From assembly GCF_003610465.1 (NCBI RefSeq), contig NZ_RAQI01000005.1:62001-126000 (forward strand): 64,000 nucleotides of DNA, written 5' to 3'. This document shows positions 23,373-32,431 of this stretch, piece after piece. This DNA comes from Xenorhabdus ehlersii (lineage in GTDB: Bacteria; Pseudomonadota; Gammaproteobacteria; Enterobacterales; Enterobacteriaceae). The number at the start of each line of letters is the position of its first letter. Within the stretch, counting starts at the first letter, position 1. The position numbers were made by a program, and so were the translations under genes. The notes beneath the pieces are model-generated. The model was not told where the DNA came from. It saw only the letters and a program-made list of their open reading frames with translations, and ran no database searches.

Positions 23373-24527
23373 TTATTTCAATCCTGCCGCAGAGCGCAGA
23401 ATTTCAGCTTTATCTGTTGCTTCCCACGGGAATTGCTCACGACCGAAATGACCGTAAGCCGCAGTATCGCGATAAATGGGTTGTAACAGATTCAGCATCT
23501 TAATCAGGCCGTAAGGACGCAGATCAAAAAATTCACGGACTAGTTGAATCAGTGTGGAAGTTGGGACTTTCTCTGTACCGAACGTTTCCACCATGATAGA
23601 GGTTGGCTCTGCAACACCGATGGCATAAGAAACCTGGATTTCACAGCGATCAGCCAGGCCTGCCGCAACGATGTTTTTGGCAACGTAACGCGCTGCATAG
23701 GCTGCCGAACGGTCAACTTTGGAGGGATCTTTACCTGAAAATGCGCCACCACCGTGACGAGCCATACCACCATAGGTATCAACAATGATCTTACGGCCAG
23801 TCAGACCACAGTCACCCATTGGCCCACCGATCACAAAGCGACCTGTTGGGTTGATGAAATATTTGGTCATCGGAGTAAGCCATTCGGTAGGCAATACCGG
23901 TTTGATGATCTCATCCATCACGGCTTCATGCAGTGCTTTTTGATCGATATCTTCGCTGTGCTGGGTTGAAAGGACAACGGCATCAATACCAACAATCTTA
24001 CCGTTCTCATACTGGAAAGTGACCTGACTTTTTGCATCAGGGCGCAACCACGGCAGGGTGCCGTTTTTACGAACTTCGGCCTGACGCTCAACCAAACGGT
24101 GTGCATAAGTGATTGGGGCTGGCATGAGAACATCAGTTTCGTTGGTCGCATAACCAAACATCAGGCCCTGATCTCCTGCACCTTGCTCCAGAGGATCTGT
24201 ACGATCAACACCTTGGTTGATATCAGGGGATTGTTTACCAATGGCACTGATAACTGCACATGAGTTGGCATCAAACCCCATATCTGAGCTGGTATAGCCG
24301 ATTTCACGTACTGTACTGCGAGTAATTTCTTCTATATCAACCCAAGCGCTGGTAGTGATTTCACCACCAACCATGACCATGCCTGTTTTAACATAAGTTT
24401 CGCAGGCTACGCGAGCTTTAGGATCCTGTTTTAAAATTGCATCAAGGACGGCATCGGAAATCTGATCGGCAATTTTGTCTGGATGTCCTTCTGAAACAGA
24501 TTCAGAAGTAAAAAGATGTGTAGTCAT
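23373..24527 (-). CDS. metK: S-adenosylmethionine synthase
   Basis: Makes SAM from methionine and ATP. The 384-residue protein has the family signatures '[16 protein letters not shown]' near residue 116 and '[19 protein letters not shown]' near residue 260. AAGG lies about 12 nt before the ATG. A 12-bp palindrome CCGTCTAGACGG, 55 bp upstream, resembles paired MetJ boxes. The gene diverges from the speA region; its product feeds the methylation, spermidine and transsulfuration reactions represented elsewhere in the window. Confidence 0.98.
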   Translation of the reverse strand: MTTHLFTSESVSEGHPDKIADQISDAVLDAILKQDPKARVACETYVKTGMVMVGGEITTSAWVDIEEITRSTVREIGYTSSDMGFDANSCAVISAIGKQSPDINQGVDRTDPLEQGAGDQGLMFGYATNETDVLMPAPITYAHRLVERQAEVRKNGTLPWLRPDAKSQVTFQYENGKIVGIDAVVLSTQHSEDIDQKALHEAVMDEIIKPVLPTEWLTPMTKYFINPTGRFVIGGPMGDCGLTGRKIIVDTYGGMARHGGGAFSGKDPSKVDRSAAYAARYVAKNIVAAGLADRCEIQVSYAIGVAEPTSIMVETFGTEKVPTSTLIQLVREFFDLRPYGLIKMLNLLQPIYRDTAAYGHFGREQFPWEATDKAEILRSAAGLK

Positions 24528-24581
24528 TATATTTTATTACCTTAAATATAATATTGGTTTAAAGGCGGATGGGATGTATTA

Positions 24582-24593
24582 CCGTCTAGACGG
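24582..24593 (-). promoter_or_regulatory. Candidate MetJ operator upstream of metK
   Basis: The perfect palindrome CCGTCTAGACGG can be read as two adjacent 8-bp met boxes (AGCCGTCT, 7 of 8 to AGACGTCT, and AGACGGTA, 5 of 8), the tandem form MetJ binds. It sits 55-66 bp upstream of the metK start. Confidence 0.45.
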
Positions 24594-24880
24594 CTATTCT
24601 AAGTTACTCTTGCTAAGGTTACCAGTTTTTTTTAATTTTAATTACCTTTCAGTGTGTGACATTTTAGTTTCCATATCTAAAAAGTATGAGGGTTGTTCAG
24701 CCCCTGTTAGATAAATTTCGTTTTGCAATTTTGCTGGATTACAGGTATAAACTTGCGCGCGTAACACAAGTCATTTTTTGCACTTGGAGTTACAGGTGTT
24801 TGCAGGAGATGTATGCGTATCCTGCTTCTCAATTGAGAAATGGCTTGCGGTAGGTAAGCCACGTGGGGGTGAATGGGGTT

Positions 24881-25006
24881 ATGAACCATTATCTGCTGAG
24901 TGTTAACGGCCAACAGCCACATTATGCCATTGATGTATCCATATCTTGTTCCTTCCTTTTAAATATGCAGTCATTTCGATGTTACCCGCAGCTAAGCCAC
25001 AGATAA
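24881..25006 (+). CDS. Possible small protein upstream of speA
   Basis: 41-codon frame (MNHYLLSVNG...) with a GGGG stretch 3 nt before its ATG, located where E. coli carries the small gene yqgB in the speA transcript. The middle, with alternating hydrophobic residues and a Cys-Ser-Phe-Leu-Leu-Asn run, has only a faint likeness to the YqgB C-terminus. It may be a diverged relative, an unrelated small protein or chance. Position is the main argument. Confidence 0.25.
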   Translation: MNHYLLSVNGQQPHYAIDVSISCSFLLNMQSFRCYPQLSHR

Positions 25007-25051
25007 ATTGGGTTGACATCATTATATAGTCACGCAGTAACTAGTTGTTTA

Positions 25052-25075
25052 GTACTCTCTAAACGTCCCTATAAT
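25052..25075 (+). promoter_or_regulatory. Predicted speA promoter -10 region
   Basis: A consensus TATAAT at 25070-25075 is preceded by a weak -35 (TTTAGT, 16-bp spacer). A consensus TTGACA at 25013-25018 lies further upstream without a good -10 partner. Confidence 0.35.
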
Positions 25076-25193
25076 CTAAGAGCATGCTGTTCCCTGACAT
25101 TTTTTAATGCGCAAGATACGCACGATAAAATAGTGTCTTGGGTTATTGACTTTACAGGTGAAGGCAAACCTCGACTCCATGAAGGAGACTGCC

Positions 25194-27098
25194 ATGAATG
25201 ATAATATCGCTCGCAAAATGCGACAGACCTATAACATCGCATACTGGGGCGGCGGCTATTACTATGTCAATGATCTGGGTAATGTCAGTGTTTGCCCAAA
25301 CCCTGACTTACCGGGAGCTCAAATTGAACTCGCCGCTCTGGTGAAGAAAGTTCAGGAAGAAAAAGAACAATTGCGTTTGCCGGCATTGTTTTGTTTTCCC
25401 CAGATTTTGCAACATCGCTTGCGCTCGATAAATGCAGCGTTTAAACGTGCACGTGAATCTTATGGGTATAAAGGAGATTACTTCCTTGTTTATCCAATTA
25501 AGGTCAATCAGCATCGCCGCGTCATTGAGACATTAGCAAATGCTGATGAACCGATTGGATTGGAGGCAGGTTCCAAAGCGGAATTAATGGCAGTGTTGGC
25601 TCATGCGGGCATGACAGGTACTGTGATTGTTTGTAATGGTTATAAGGATCGCGAATACGTTCGTCTGGCATTGATCGGTGAAAAGCTGGGACACAAGGTG
25701 TATCTGGTTATCGAGAAGATGTCTGAAATTGAGATGGTACTGGAAGAAGCTAAGCGCCTGAATGTTATCCCACGTTTGGGGGTTCGGGCCCGTTTGGCAT
25801 CCCAGGGTTCTGGTAAATGGCAGGCCAGTGGCGGTGAAAAATCTAAGTTTGGATTGGCTGCCGCGCAGGTATTGCAATTGGTTGAAAGGTTGCGTTCAGC
25901 AGGGCGTTTGGATAGCTTGCAATTGCTGCATTTCCACTTGGGTTCCCAATTGGCGAATATCCGTGATGTGGCGACGGGGGTGCGTGAATCTGCCCGTTTT
26001 TATGTCGAGTTGTCCAAACTAGGTGTCAAGATCCAGTGCTTTGATGTTGGTGGGGGTTTAGGTGTCGATTATGAAGGGACACGTTCTCAGTCAGAATGCT
26101 CGGTTAACTACGGTTTAAATGAATACGCGAATAACGTTATTTGGGGGATTGGTGATGCGTGTGAAGAACATGGATTGCCTCACCCAACAGTGATCACGGA
26201 ATCTGGCCGTGCATTGACCGCCCATCATACCGTTTTGGTTTCCAATGTGATTGGCGTAGAGCGCAATGAATTTACTCAAACAACGCCACCAACAGAAGGT
26301 GCAACGCGTCCTCTGACTAGTTTGTGGGAAACCTGGCAGGAGATGCAATCTGACAGTAGCCGCCGTTCCCTGCGTGAATGGTTGCATGACAGCCAGTTTG
26401 ATCTGCACGATGTCCATACCCAGTATGCTCACGGCATGTTGGATCTGTCAGAACGTGCATGGGCGGAAGAATTGTATTTAAATATCTGTCGCCACATTCA
26501 GCAAGATCTTGACCCAAGTAACCGTGCCCATCGTCCGATTATTGATGAATTACAGGAACGCATGGCGGATAAATTCTACGTGAATTTCTCGCTGTTCCAG
26601 TCAATGCCAGATGCGTGGGGGATTGATCAACTTTTCCCTGTTTTGCCGATTGAAGGTCTGGATAAGCCGCTGGATCGTCGTGCCGTTTTGTTGGATATCA
26701 CCTGCGATTCTGACGGTACGATTGATCATTATATTGATGGTGATGGTGTGGCAACAACGATGCCAATGCCAGCGTATGATCCAGAAACTCCGCCATTGAT
26801 TGGTTTCTTTATGGTCGGAGCCTATCAGGAAATTTTGGGTAACATGCATAACTTATTTGGTGATACGGCTGCCATTGATGTTTATGTTTCAGAAAATGGG
26901 GCAGTGACTTATAAGCAAAGCGAGGAAGGTGATTCGGTCGCTAATATGCTTCAATATGTCAAACTGGAACCGCAGGTATTATTGACTCGTTTCCGTGATC
27001 AAGTGAAATCGACTGATCTGGATAGCAATTTGCAGGAACAATTCTTGCAAGAGTTTGAAAGTGGCCTGTATGGCTACACCTATTTGGAAGATGAGTAA
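25194..27098 (+). CDS. speA: Biosynthetic arginine decarboxylase
   Basis: PLP enzyme of alanine-racemase-like fold III that decarboxylates arginine to agmatine, the entry to putrescine synthesis. The PLP lysine is Lys103 in '[13 protein letters not shown]'; '[12 protein letters not shown]' and 'CDSDG' are also present. The frame could open at a TTG at 25146, but the ATG at 25194 has AAGGAG 7 nt ahead and gives 634 residues. Its N-terminus is shorter than the 658-residue E. coli protein. Agmatine goes to SpeB, encoded about 950 bp downstream beyond an orphan gene. Confidence 0.97.
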   Translation: MNDNIARKMRQTYNIAYWGGGYYYVNDLGNVSVCPNPDLPGAQIELAALVKKVQEEKEQLRLPALFCFPQILQHRLRSINAAFKRARESYGYKGDYFLVYPIKVNQHRRVIETLANADEPIGLEAGSKAELMAVLAHAGMTGTVIVCNGYKDREYVRLALIGEKLGHKVYLVIEKMSEIEMVLEEAKRLNVIPRLGVRARLASQGSGKWQASGGEKSKFGLAAAQVLQLVERLRSAGRLDSLQLLHFHLGSQLANIRDVATGVRESARFYVELSKLGVKIQCFDVGGGLGVDYEGTRSQSECSVNYGLNEYANNVIWGIGDACEEHGLPHPTVITESGRALTAHHTVLVSNVIGVERNEFTQTTPPTEGATRPLTSLWETWQEMQSDSSRRSLREWLHDSQFDLHDVHTQYAHGMLDLSERAWAEELYLNICRHIQQDLDPSNRAHRPIIDELQERMADKFYVNFSLFQSMPDAWGIDQLFPVLPIEGLDKPLDRRAVLLDITCDSDGTIDHYIDGDGVATTMPMPAYDPETPPLIGFFMVGAYQEILGNMHNLFGDTAAIDVYVSENGAVTYKQSEEGDSVANMLQYVKLEPQVLLTRFRDQVKSTDLDSNLQEQFLQEFESGLYGYTYLEDE

Positions 27099-27160
27099 TC
27101 CTGATTAGCCATTGATCTGCATTAATAGTCATTCTTGGTCATGTGTTTTATATAATAACT

Positions 27161-27173
27161 TGATTTTGGATGA
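27161..27173 (+). repeat. 13-bp direct repeat, left copy
   Basis: TGATTTTGGATGA occurs here and again at 27661-27673, exactly 500 bp apart, flanking the orphan gene at 27210-27557. Confidence 0.6.
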
Positions 27174-27209
27174 CTATTTTTTATGTCGTTTATAGAGAGG
27201 GAAGGTAAA

Positions 27210-27557
27210 ATGACGCAATCTTTATTAATTTACATATTGGCTATCAAATTATTACCTTCGTCGGTTAAGATCATAGCAAAAAGTGAAAAAGTTAATTTTT
27301 TGCCGGATAAAGATTCTCTCATTGAGGAGAAAGAGATTATTTACACGTTTGATAACGGAGTAAGTGTTCTTTATCTGGAAGAGTCCGAAAAATTGGAAAA
27401 TGAATATGCTGGACAATTATGCCAAGAGAAATGGATAGGCTATAATGTATTAGATAATAACAGATTTACCATCACTCCCCGCGAAAAAAATTTTTATAAT
27501 ATATGCCAAGAAAAATATTGGGTTAAGAATCAGAACCCCCAAAATGTGATGTTATAA
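27210..27557 (+). CDS. Orphan hypothetical protein between speA and speB
   Basis: 115-residue protein I do not recognise. It starts with a short hydrophobic stretch ('LLIYILAIKLLP') that might be an uncleaved anchor or weak signal. The rest is rich in Glu, Asn, Lys and Tyr, with two cysteines in similar settings ('LCQEKWIGY' and 'ICQEKYWV'), perhaps a small internal duplication. A better ribosome site (AGGGAAGG) precedes the ATG at 27210 than the one at 27183. The gene is clearly more AT-rich than speA and speB and interrupts a pathway pair usually adjacent. It is flanked by 13-bp direct repeats, all signs of acquisition. Confidence 0.6.
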   Translation: MTQSLLIYILAIKLLPSSVKIIAKSEKVNFLPDKDSLIEEKEIIYTFDNGVSVLYLEESEKLENEYAGQLCQEKWIGYNVLDNNRFTITPREKNFYNICQEKYWVKNQNPQNVML

Positions 27558-28044
27558 ATTGGCATAAAAATAATTTATTTTGCCGTAATGTCAGATACCT
27601 TATCAGAAAACAGGGTGATTTTATTTCAGAGCATTTACCAAGTTCAATAAAAATAATTAATGATTTTGGATGAAAGCAGAGCATTAACAATATGTTTTAT
27701 TTTCTGCATAGTGCAGATTTGGACATGTTATTTTACATATTGTAAGACGTATTTTTGCCCTTATAGAGACAGTATTTTGATATTTTGTGGTATGAACTTC
27801 TCAAAGTTGTGGTAAGCAGAAAACATGTCTAATACTATATACTCATTATGCTTATTCTATGATTGGTCGTTAGGTGCTTTTCTTGTTTGTATACGAGTGT
27901 GTACGCATTCGTTTCGATAGTGTATTTGGAAGATTAATCTTCTAGTGTAAATAAGCCTCTGTGTTACTTGTTACTGCCAATTATTAGCTATTGCCAATAT
28001 TGGAAACGGGTAATAAGCCAGCATGGGACTTTTGAGGATATATC
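27558..28044 (+). other. Spacer upstream of speB
   Basis: 487 bases of AT-rich sequence. It contains the right copy of the 13-bp direct repeat and presumably the speB promoter. No gene or clear hairpin is seen. Confidence 0.5.
27661..27673 (+). repeat. 13-bp direct repeat, right copy
   Basis: Second copy of TGATTTTGGATGA; the A/T-rich bases just before both copies are also partly alike. Confidence 0.6.
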
Positions 28045-28971
28045 ATGAGTATTAGCTCCTTAGGAAACCAGATTGATAACTCTTTGGTTTCAAATGCTTT
28101 CGGCTTCCTGCGTTTTCCATTGAATTTTCAACCCTACTCCAGTGATGCGGAATGGGTAATTACCGGTGTTCCTTTTGATATGGCTACATCGGGACGTGCG
28201 GGCAGTCGCCACGGGCCAGCCGCTATTCGTCAGGTATCGACTAATCTGGCGTGGGAAAGCTGCCGTTGGCCGTGGAACTTTAGCTTACGCAAGCACCTGA
28301 ATGTGGTGGATTGTGGGGATCTGGTATTTAATTTCGGTGATGCCCAGGATATGAGTGATAAGTTGCAGGCACATGCCGAAAAGGTGCTGGCATCGGGTAA
28401 GCGTATGCTGTCTTTTGGTGGTGATCACTTTGTTACTTTGCCACTGCTACGTGCCCATGCAAAACACTTTGGCAAAATGGCGCTGATCCATTTTGATGCC
28501 CACACAGATACTTATGCAAATGGCAGTCAATTTGATCATGGTACGATGTTTTACCATGCGCCAAATGAAGGGCTGATAGATCCTCATCATTCAGTACAAA
28601 TAGGTATTCGCACTGAACACGATACAAATAATGGTTTTACTGTATTAGATGCTGGTCAGGTTAATGATCGCGGTGTTGATGATATTGTTGAGCAGATTAA
28701 AACTGTGGTTGGTGACTTGCCGATTTATCTGACGTTCGATATTGATTGTCTTGATCCGGCATTTGCACCAGGTACAGGAACGCCAGTGATTGGTGGATTG
28801 ACGTCAGATCGCGCCTTGAAAATAGTGCGCGCCTTACAACCATTGAATATCGTTGGAATGGATGTGGTGGAAGTGGCGCCGGCTTATGACCAATCTGAAA
28901 TTACGGCATTGGCTGCTGCAACAATTGGACTGGAGTTGTTGTATTTGCAGGCATCGAAGAAAGATCTTTAA
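28045..28971 (+). CDS. speB: Agmatinase
   Basis: Manganese ureohydrolase that splits agmatine into putrescine and urea, completing the SpeA-SpeB route. The 308-residue protein has all metal ligands: His128 ('FGGDHFVT'), Asp151, His153 and Asp155 ('HFDAHTDTY'), and the later pair in '[14 protein letters not shown]'. TGAGGA stands about 8 nt before the ATG. The gene has its own upstream region, so it may be transcribed separately from speA here. Confidence 0.97.
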   Translation: MSISSLGNQIDNSLVSNAFGFLRFPLNFQPYSSDAEWVITGVPFDMATSGRAGSRHGPAAIRQVSTNLAWESCRWPWNFSLRKHLNVVDCGDLVFNFGDAQDMSDKLQAHAEKVLASGKRMLSFGGDHFVTLPLLRAHAKHFGKMALIHFDAHTDTYANGSQFDHGTMFYHAPNEGLIDPHHSVQIGIRTEHDTNNGFTVLDAGQVNDRGVDDIVEQIKTVVGDLPIYLTFDIDCLDPAFAPGTGTPVIGGLTSDRALKIVRALQPLNIVGMDVVEVAPAYDQSEITALAAATIGLELLYLQASKKDL

Positions 28972-28997
28972 TACATTAATCTTGTCAGTTGTTTTTA

Positions 28998-29019
28998 AAG
29001 GCTCATCAAGGTGAGCCTT
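28998..29019 (+). terminator. Hairpin after speB
   Basis: AAGGCTCA / TGAGCCTT, perfect 8-bp stem with a 6-nt loop, 27 nt past the stop. It lacks a T-run. A second hairpin at 29053-29096, with arms AAAAACCAC / GTGGTTTTT and a T-run, may do the actual termination. Confidence 0.55.
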
Positions 29020-29117
29020 GACTCTTAAAGTTAATTTGAGTGTGTCTATAGAAAAACCACCGCTTTATTCACGATGGTTTCAGTGTGGTTTTTTATTAGT
29101 CTGAACCCATAAAGGTT

Positions 29118-29331
29118 TCAAGGAACGTTAAAGAATTTGGTAAAGCCTTTTACTTGCCCAATGCTCATAGAACGTTTTCCATGCAGTATTTCTGATATAA
29201 CACTTTGGTTTGCAATGCCACGCAGATCAAGCTGCTTTATCAAAAACATTTAACCAGAGTTTTAGGCCAACCTTCCATTGAGCATGTTTTTGCATTGTTT
29301 CGATGATGACTTTTGCTGTGATAACTCGCAT
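29118..29331 (-). pseudogene. Decayed higBA toxin-antitoxin remnant
   Basis: Two short frames overlap by 23 bases on the minus strand. The first (29331-29227, 34 codons, 'MRVITAKVIIETMQKHAQ') aligns with the N-terminus of HigB toxins such as E. coli HigB ('MHLITQKALKDAAEKYPQ'). The second (29249-29118, 43 codons, with 'SVISEILHGKRSMSIGQV') aligns with the C-terminal helix-turn-helix end of HigA antitoxins. About 70 codons of the toxin and 90 of the antitoxin are missing. A single internal deletion joining the two ends would explain the structure. It begins one base after the stop of the phosphopantetheinyl transferase gene. Confidence 0.65.
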
Positions 29332-29332
29332 A

Positions 29333-30088
29333 TCACTGCACAATATACGTCAATACTTGCTGCTGCGGCATTAAGGCAAAATTTCCGTGGAATTGCGAAC
29401 CAGCTCGATACTCATCAGATAATGTTTGCAGTAGTTTTATGCTTATAGCATGCTCTCTACAATCAATTAACGTAATTTCAGCTGCATGGAAATCAAAGAA
29501 GCGTTTTACGTGGGGATAAAGTGCCTTAAACAAACTCTCCTTGATGGAAAACGCAAGAGTGAACACCTGTGCAAAAGGTAATGGACATTCTGTCAGTAAT
29601 TTCACTTCATTGTCATTGATAATGCTAGATGAAACACTTTTGATGGTATCTGGTTTAATCTCTTGCTCGATATCTACGCCTATCATTCGGTAGTTATTGC
29701 CAGAAGCCGCAAAGGCAATGGCACAGTTGGCTGAATGAGAAATCGAGCCACAAATATTGTCAGGCCAGATTGGAGAGCGATCTTGCGCATTGGTTACCTG
29801 AAAATCAGGGTAACCCAAACGATTTAAAACTTGTTGAGTGCAATAACGGGCAGCCAGATATTCCGCACGTCGTTTATTAACTGCATTTTTTAATTGGTTT
29901 GGGTAGGTAATGCCACATTCGTCAAATAGTGCATTCCGATAGCAAGACTGATCAAAATAAATTTTTATGACATGAAGATCGGGATGTTCTGACAGCGCAC
30001 CTGCTTGTATTTCTGTAAAAAAAGGATCATTTATGGCAGTTGCTTGAGCAGAGGTAAGGATAGAAGTAAAAGTCATTTTTTTCATCAT
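29333..30088 (-). CDS. 4'-phosphopantetheinyl transferase, EntD/NgrA type
   Basis: Sfp-type (group II) enzyme that moves the phosphopantetheine arm from CoA to carrier domains of nonribosomal peptide and polyketide synthetases. Family motifs over 251 residues: 'KRRAEYLAARY' near residue 72, 'GSISHSANCAIAFA' near 114, 'IGVDIEQ' and the Mg-binding 'FSIKESLFKALYP'. In Photorhabdus the EntD-like enzyme NgrA is needed for antibiotic, siderophore and nematode-symbiosis functions; this gene may be its equivalent. No synthetase genes lie here. The start is uncertain: the first codons are MMKKM and no clear ribosome site is seen. Confidence 0.88.
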   Translation of the reverse strand: MMKKMTFTSILTSAQATAINDPFFTEIQAGALSEHPDLHVIKIYFDQSCYRNALFDECGITYPNQLKNAVNKRRAEYLAARYCTQQVLNRLGYPDFQVTNAQDRSPIWPDNICGSISHSANCAIAFAASGNNYRMIGVDIEQEIKPDTIKSVSSSIINDNEVKLLTECPLPFAQVFTLAFSIKESLFKALYPHVKRFFDFHAAEITLIDCREHAISIKLLQTLSDEYRAGSQFHGNFALMPQQQVLTYIVQ

Positions 30089-30172
30089 GGTTTTTTATTA
30101 TCAGCTGCGATTATTAGATAACGGATCAATTAAAAATGTTTATGGCCTGATTTTGCCATATCCTAATTTTAG

Positions 30173-30201
30173 TTCACTAACGTACTAACTCTTTTTATAC
30201 T
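30173..30201 (+). promoter_or_regulatory. Predicted gal operon promoter
   Basis: TTCACT (30173-30178), 17-bp spacer and TATACT (30196-30201), about 34 bp before the galE start. I find no GalR-type operator. Confidence 0.5.
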
Positions 30202-30234
30202 CCTCGTTGTTACCATTTTTGAAAAGAGGTTGTT

Positions 30235-31254
30235 GTGGAAATATTAGTAACAGGCGGGATGGGGTATATCGGTAGCCATACTTGTGTTCAAATGATTGAA
30301 GCTGGAATGGTGCCGATCATCATCGATAACCTGTGCAATGCCAATCGTGAAGTTCTGGCTCGCATTGAGGCATTGACTGGCGTACAGCCACTGTTTTATG
30401 AAGGGGATATTCGTGATGCATCATTCCTTGATGCTATTTTTTCCCGTCATCAAATTCAGGCAGTTATTCATTTTGCAGGTTTGAAAGCGGTTGGGGAGTC
30501 AGTCGCCAAACCTATTGAATATTATGACAATAATGTCAATGGAACGCTGGTGCTGGTGCGTAGCATGCGTAAAGCGGGGGTAAAAAGCATTATCTTTAGC
30601 TCATCTGCGACGGTATATGGTGATCCGGATGTTGTGCCTATTACTGAGCAGTCTGCGGTGGGTAATACAACTAACCCTTATGGCACCAGTAAGTATATGG
30701 TTGAACGCTGCCTGTCTGATTTCCATCATGCGGAAAATGATTGGTCTGTGGTGTTATTACGCTACTTCAATCCAGTTGGTGCTCATCCTTCGGGCACGAT
30801 GGGGGAAGATCCTCAGGGAATACCCAACAATTTGATGCCTTATATTGCCCAGGTTGCAGTAGGCCGTCGGGAAAAACTGTCTGTGTATGGTAATGATTAT
30901 CCAACAGCCGACGGTACTGGAGTGCGCGATTATATCCATGTTATGGATTTGGCTGACGGGCATATTGCCGCCCTAAGTGCCGTTGGCAAGAAAGCAGGAC
31001 TGCATATTTACAATTTGGGTACTGGAAAAGGCACCAGCGTACTGGAAATGGTAGAAGCTTTCAGTCATGCTTGCGGCAAACCAGTGCCTTATGAAATTTG
31101 TCCACGTCGTCCGGGAGATATTGCAGAATGTTGGTCAAGCCCGGAGAAAGCTGAGCGAGAGCTGGGCTGGAAAGCAAATCGAACTATCGTGGAAATGACC
31201 GCGGATGCCTGGCGTTGGCAGTCTCAAAATCCCAATGGCTATAAAGCGAAGTAA
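30235..31254 (+). CDS. galE: UDP-glucose 4-epimerase
   Basis: Interconverts UDP-galactose and UDP-glucose for galactose use and surface polysaccharide synthesis. The 339-residue short-chain dehydrogenase/reductase protein has the NAD loop 'GGMGYIGSHT', the active-site Ser in 'IIFSSSATVYGDP' and the Tyr/Lys pair in 'NPYGTSKYMVE'. It starts with GTG, preceded by AAGAGGT. It is the first gene of galETK in the usual enterobacterial order; galM is not present after galK. Confidence 0.96.
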   Translation: MEILVTGGMGYIGSHTCVQMIEAGMVPIIIDNLCNANREVLARIEALTGVQPLFYEGDIRDASFLDAIFSRHQIQAVIHFAGLKAVGESVAKPIEYYDNNVNGTLVLVRSMRKAGVKSIIFSSSATVYGDPDVVPITEQSAVGNTTNPYGTSKYMVERCLSDFHHAENDWSVVLLRYFNPVGAHPSGTMGEDPQGIPNNLMPYIAQVAVGRREKLSVYGNDYPTADGTGVRDYIHVMDLADGHIAALSAVGKKAGLHIYNLGTGKGTSVLEMVEAFSHACGKPVPYEICPRRPGDIAECWSSPEKAERELGWKANRTIVEMTADAWRWQSQNPNGYKAK

Positions 31255-31318
31255 GAAACAGCAAAAAAAGTTTAGTTTTCTGTAAGGTTTGTGTGGTGAA
31301 AGCAAGAGGGTATCTAAT

Positions 31319-32398
31319 ATGTCAAAGATGCGATTCAATCCTGTTGATTGTCCACATAGGCGATACAATCCTTTGACGGGAAAATGGATTATTGTTTCAC
31401 CACACCGAACAGAACGACCGTGGAGCGGAATTGATGAAAAACCACTCCACGTTGCCTTGCCAAGTTACGATGAACACTGTTTTTTATGCCCGAACAATAC
31501 CCGCGCTTCAGGTAATATCAATCCAGATTATCAGGACGTTTATATATTCCAGAATGATTATTCTGCCTTGCTACCGGAACGCTTTGATATTCATCCTACC
31601 GATAACCCATTATTTAAAATTGAGCCGGTGAGTGGCGTTTGTCGAGTACTCTGTTTTTCTCCTGATCACAGTAAAACATTGCCGGAACTGTCGTTGAGTC
31701 AAATCCGTCGTGTCATTGATACATGGAATGCGCAGATTGAGGAGTTGAGCCAACGTTATATTTGGATTCAGGTTTTTGAGAATAAAGGAGAAATGATGGG
31801 GTGTTCTCAGCCCCATCCTCATGGGCAGATTTGGGCCAGTGATTTCCTGCCTGATGAGCTCGCACGTAAAGATGAACAGTTGCGGCAATATTATTGCCAG
31901 CAAGGAACTAACTTATTGATGGATTATCTTGATGCTGAATGCAAAGATGGCGCACGTACGGTAGTGGAAACCGAATATTGGCTTGCGGTTGTACCTTATT
32001 GGGCGGTATGGCCGTTTGAAACGATGCTATTGCCGAAAAATCATATCCGTCGCATGAATGAACTGACGGAAGCACAACGTGATGATCTGGCGGTGGCGAT
32101 TAAAAAATTGACCAGTCGTTATGATAATCTGTTTCAATGTGCTTTTCCCTATTCAATGGGCTGGCATTTTGCTCCTTTCTTCGAGCATCAATGCGATGCC
32201 AGCCCCACATCACACAAACACAATATTGATCACTGGCAATTACATGCACTGTTTTACCCGCCGTTATTACGGTCATCCAGTGTCCGTAAGTTTATGGTGG
32301 GTTATGAAATGTTGACGGAAGCTCAGCGTGATTTGACGCCAGAACAGGCCGCCCAGCGGTTACGGGATGTCAGCGACATTCATTTTAAGGTACGCTGA
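31319..32398 (+). CDS. galT: Galactose-1-phosphate uridylyltransferase
   Basis: Transfers UMP from UDP-glucose to galactose-1-phosphate through a uridylylated histidine. The 359-residue protein has zinc ligands Cys54 and Cys57 ('CFLCPNN') and the catalytic 'PHPHGQIW' with His166 and His168. Compared with E. coli GalT two features are odd. There is an insertion of about ten residues after 'GWHFAPFFEH'. The motif LHAH, which supplies two iron ligands, reads LHAL here (Leu311 in place of His298). The start at 31319 has AGAGGG ahead; a GTG/ATG further upstream would add ten unmatched residues. Confidence 0.94.
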   Translation: MSKMRFNPVDCPHRRYNPLTGKWIIVSPHRTERPWSGIDEKPLHVALPSYDEHCFLCPNNTRASGNINPDYQDVYIFQNDYSALLPERFDIHPTDNPLFKIEPVSGVCRVLCFSPDHSKTLPELSLSQIRRVIDTWNAQIEELSQRYIWIQVFENKGEMMGCSQPHPHGQIWASDFLPDELARKDEQLRQYYCQQGTNLLMDYLDAECKDGARTVVETEYWLAVVPYWAVWPFETMLLPKNHIRRMNELTEAQRDDLAVAIKKLTSRYDNLFQCAFPYSMGWHFAPFFEHQCDASPTSHKHNIDHWQLHALFYPPLLRSSSVRKFMVGYEMLTEAQRDLTPEQAAQRLRDVSDIHFKVR

Positions 32399-32431
32399 TT
32401 TCCGCTAAGAAACGTTTATGGGGGAAAAGAG

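Larger units (their letters stand above)
24528..25193. other. metK-speA spacer
   Basis: 666 bases containing the metK operator region, a possible 41-codon small gene (24881-25006) and the speA promoter. E. coli has the small gene yqgB here. Confidence 0.55.

Noticed and set aside
24707..24922. 71-codon minus-strand frame in the metK-speA spacer
   Set aside because: No ribosome site or recognisable similarity.
25013..25201. 62-codon plus-strand frame running into the speA start
   Set aside because: Covers the probable speA promoter and ribosome site, so it is unlikely to be translated.
29053..29096. Inverted arms AAAAACCAC / GTGGTTTTT considered as mobile-element ends
   Set aside because: No transposase or target duplication is present; a terminator for speB or the higBA relic is simpler.
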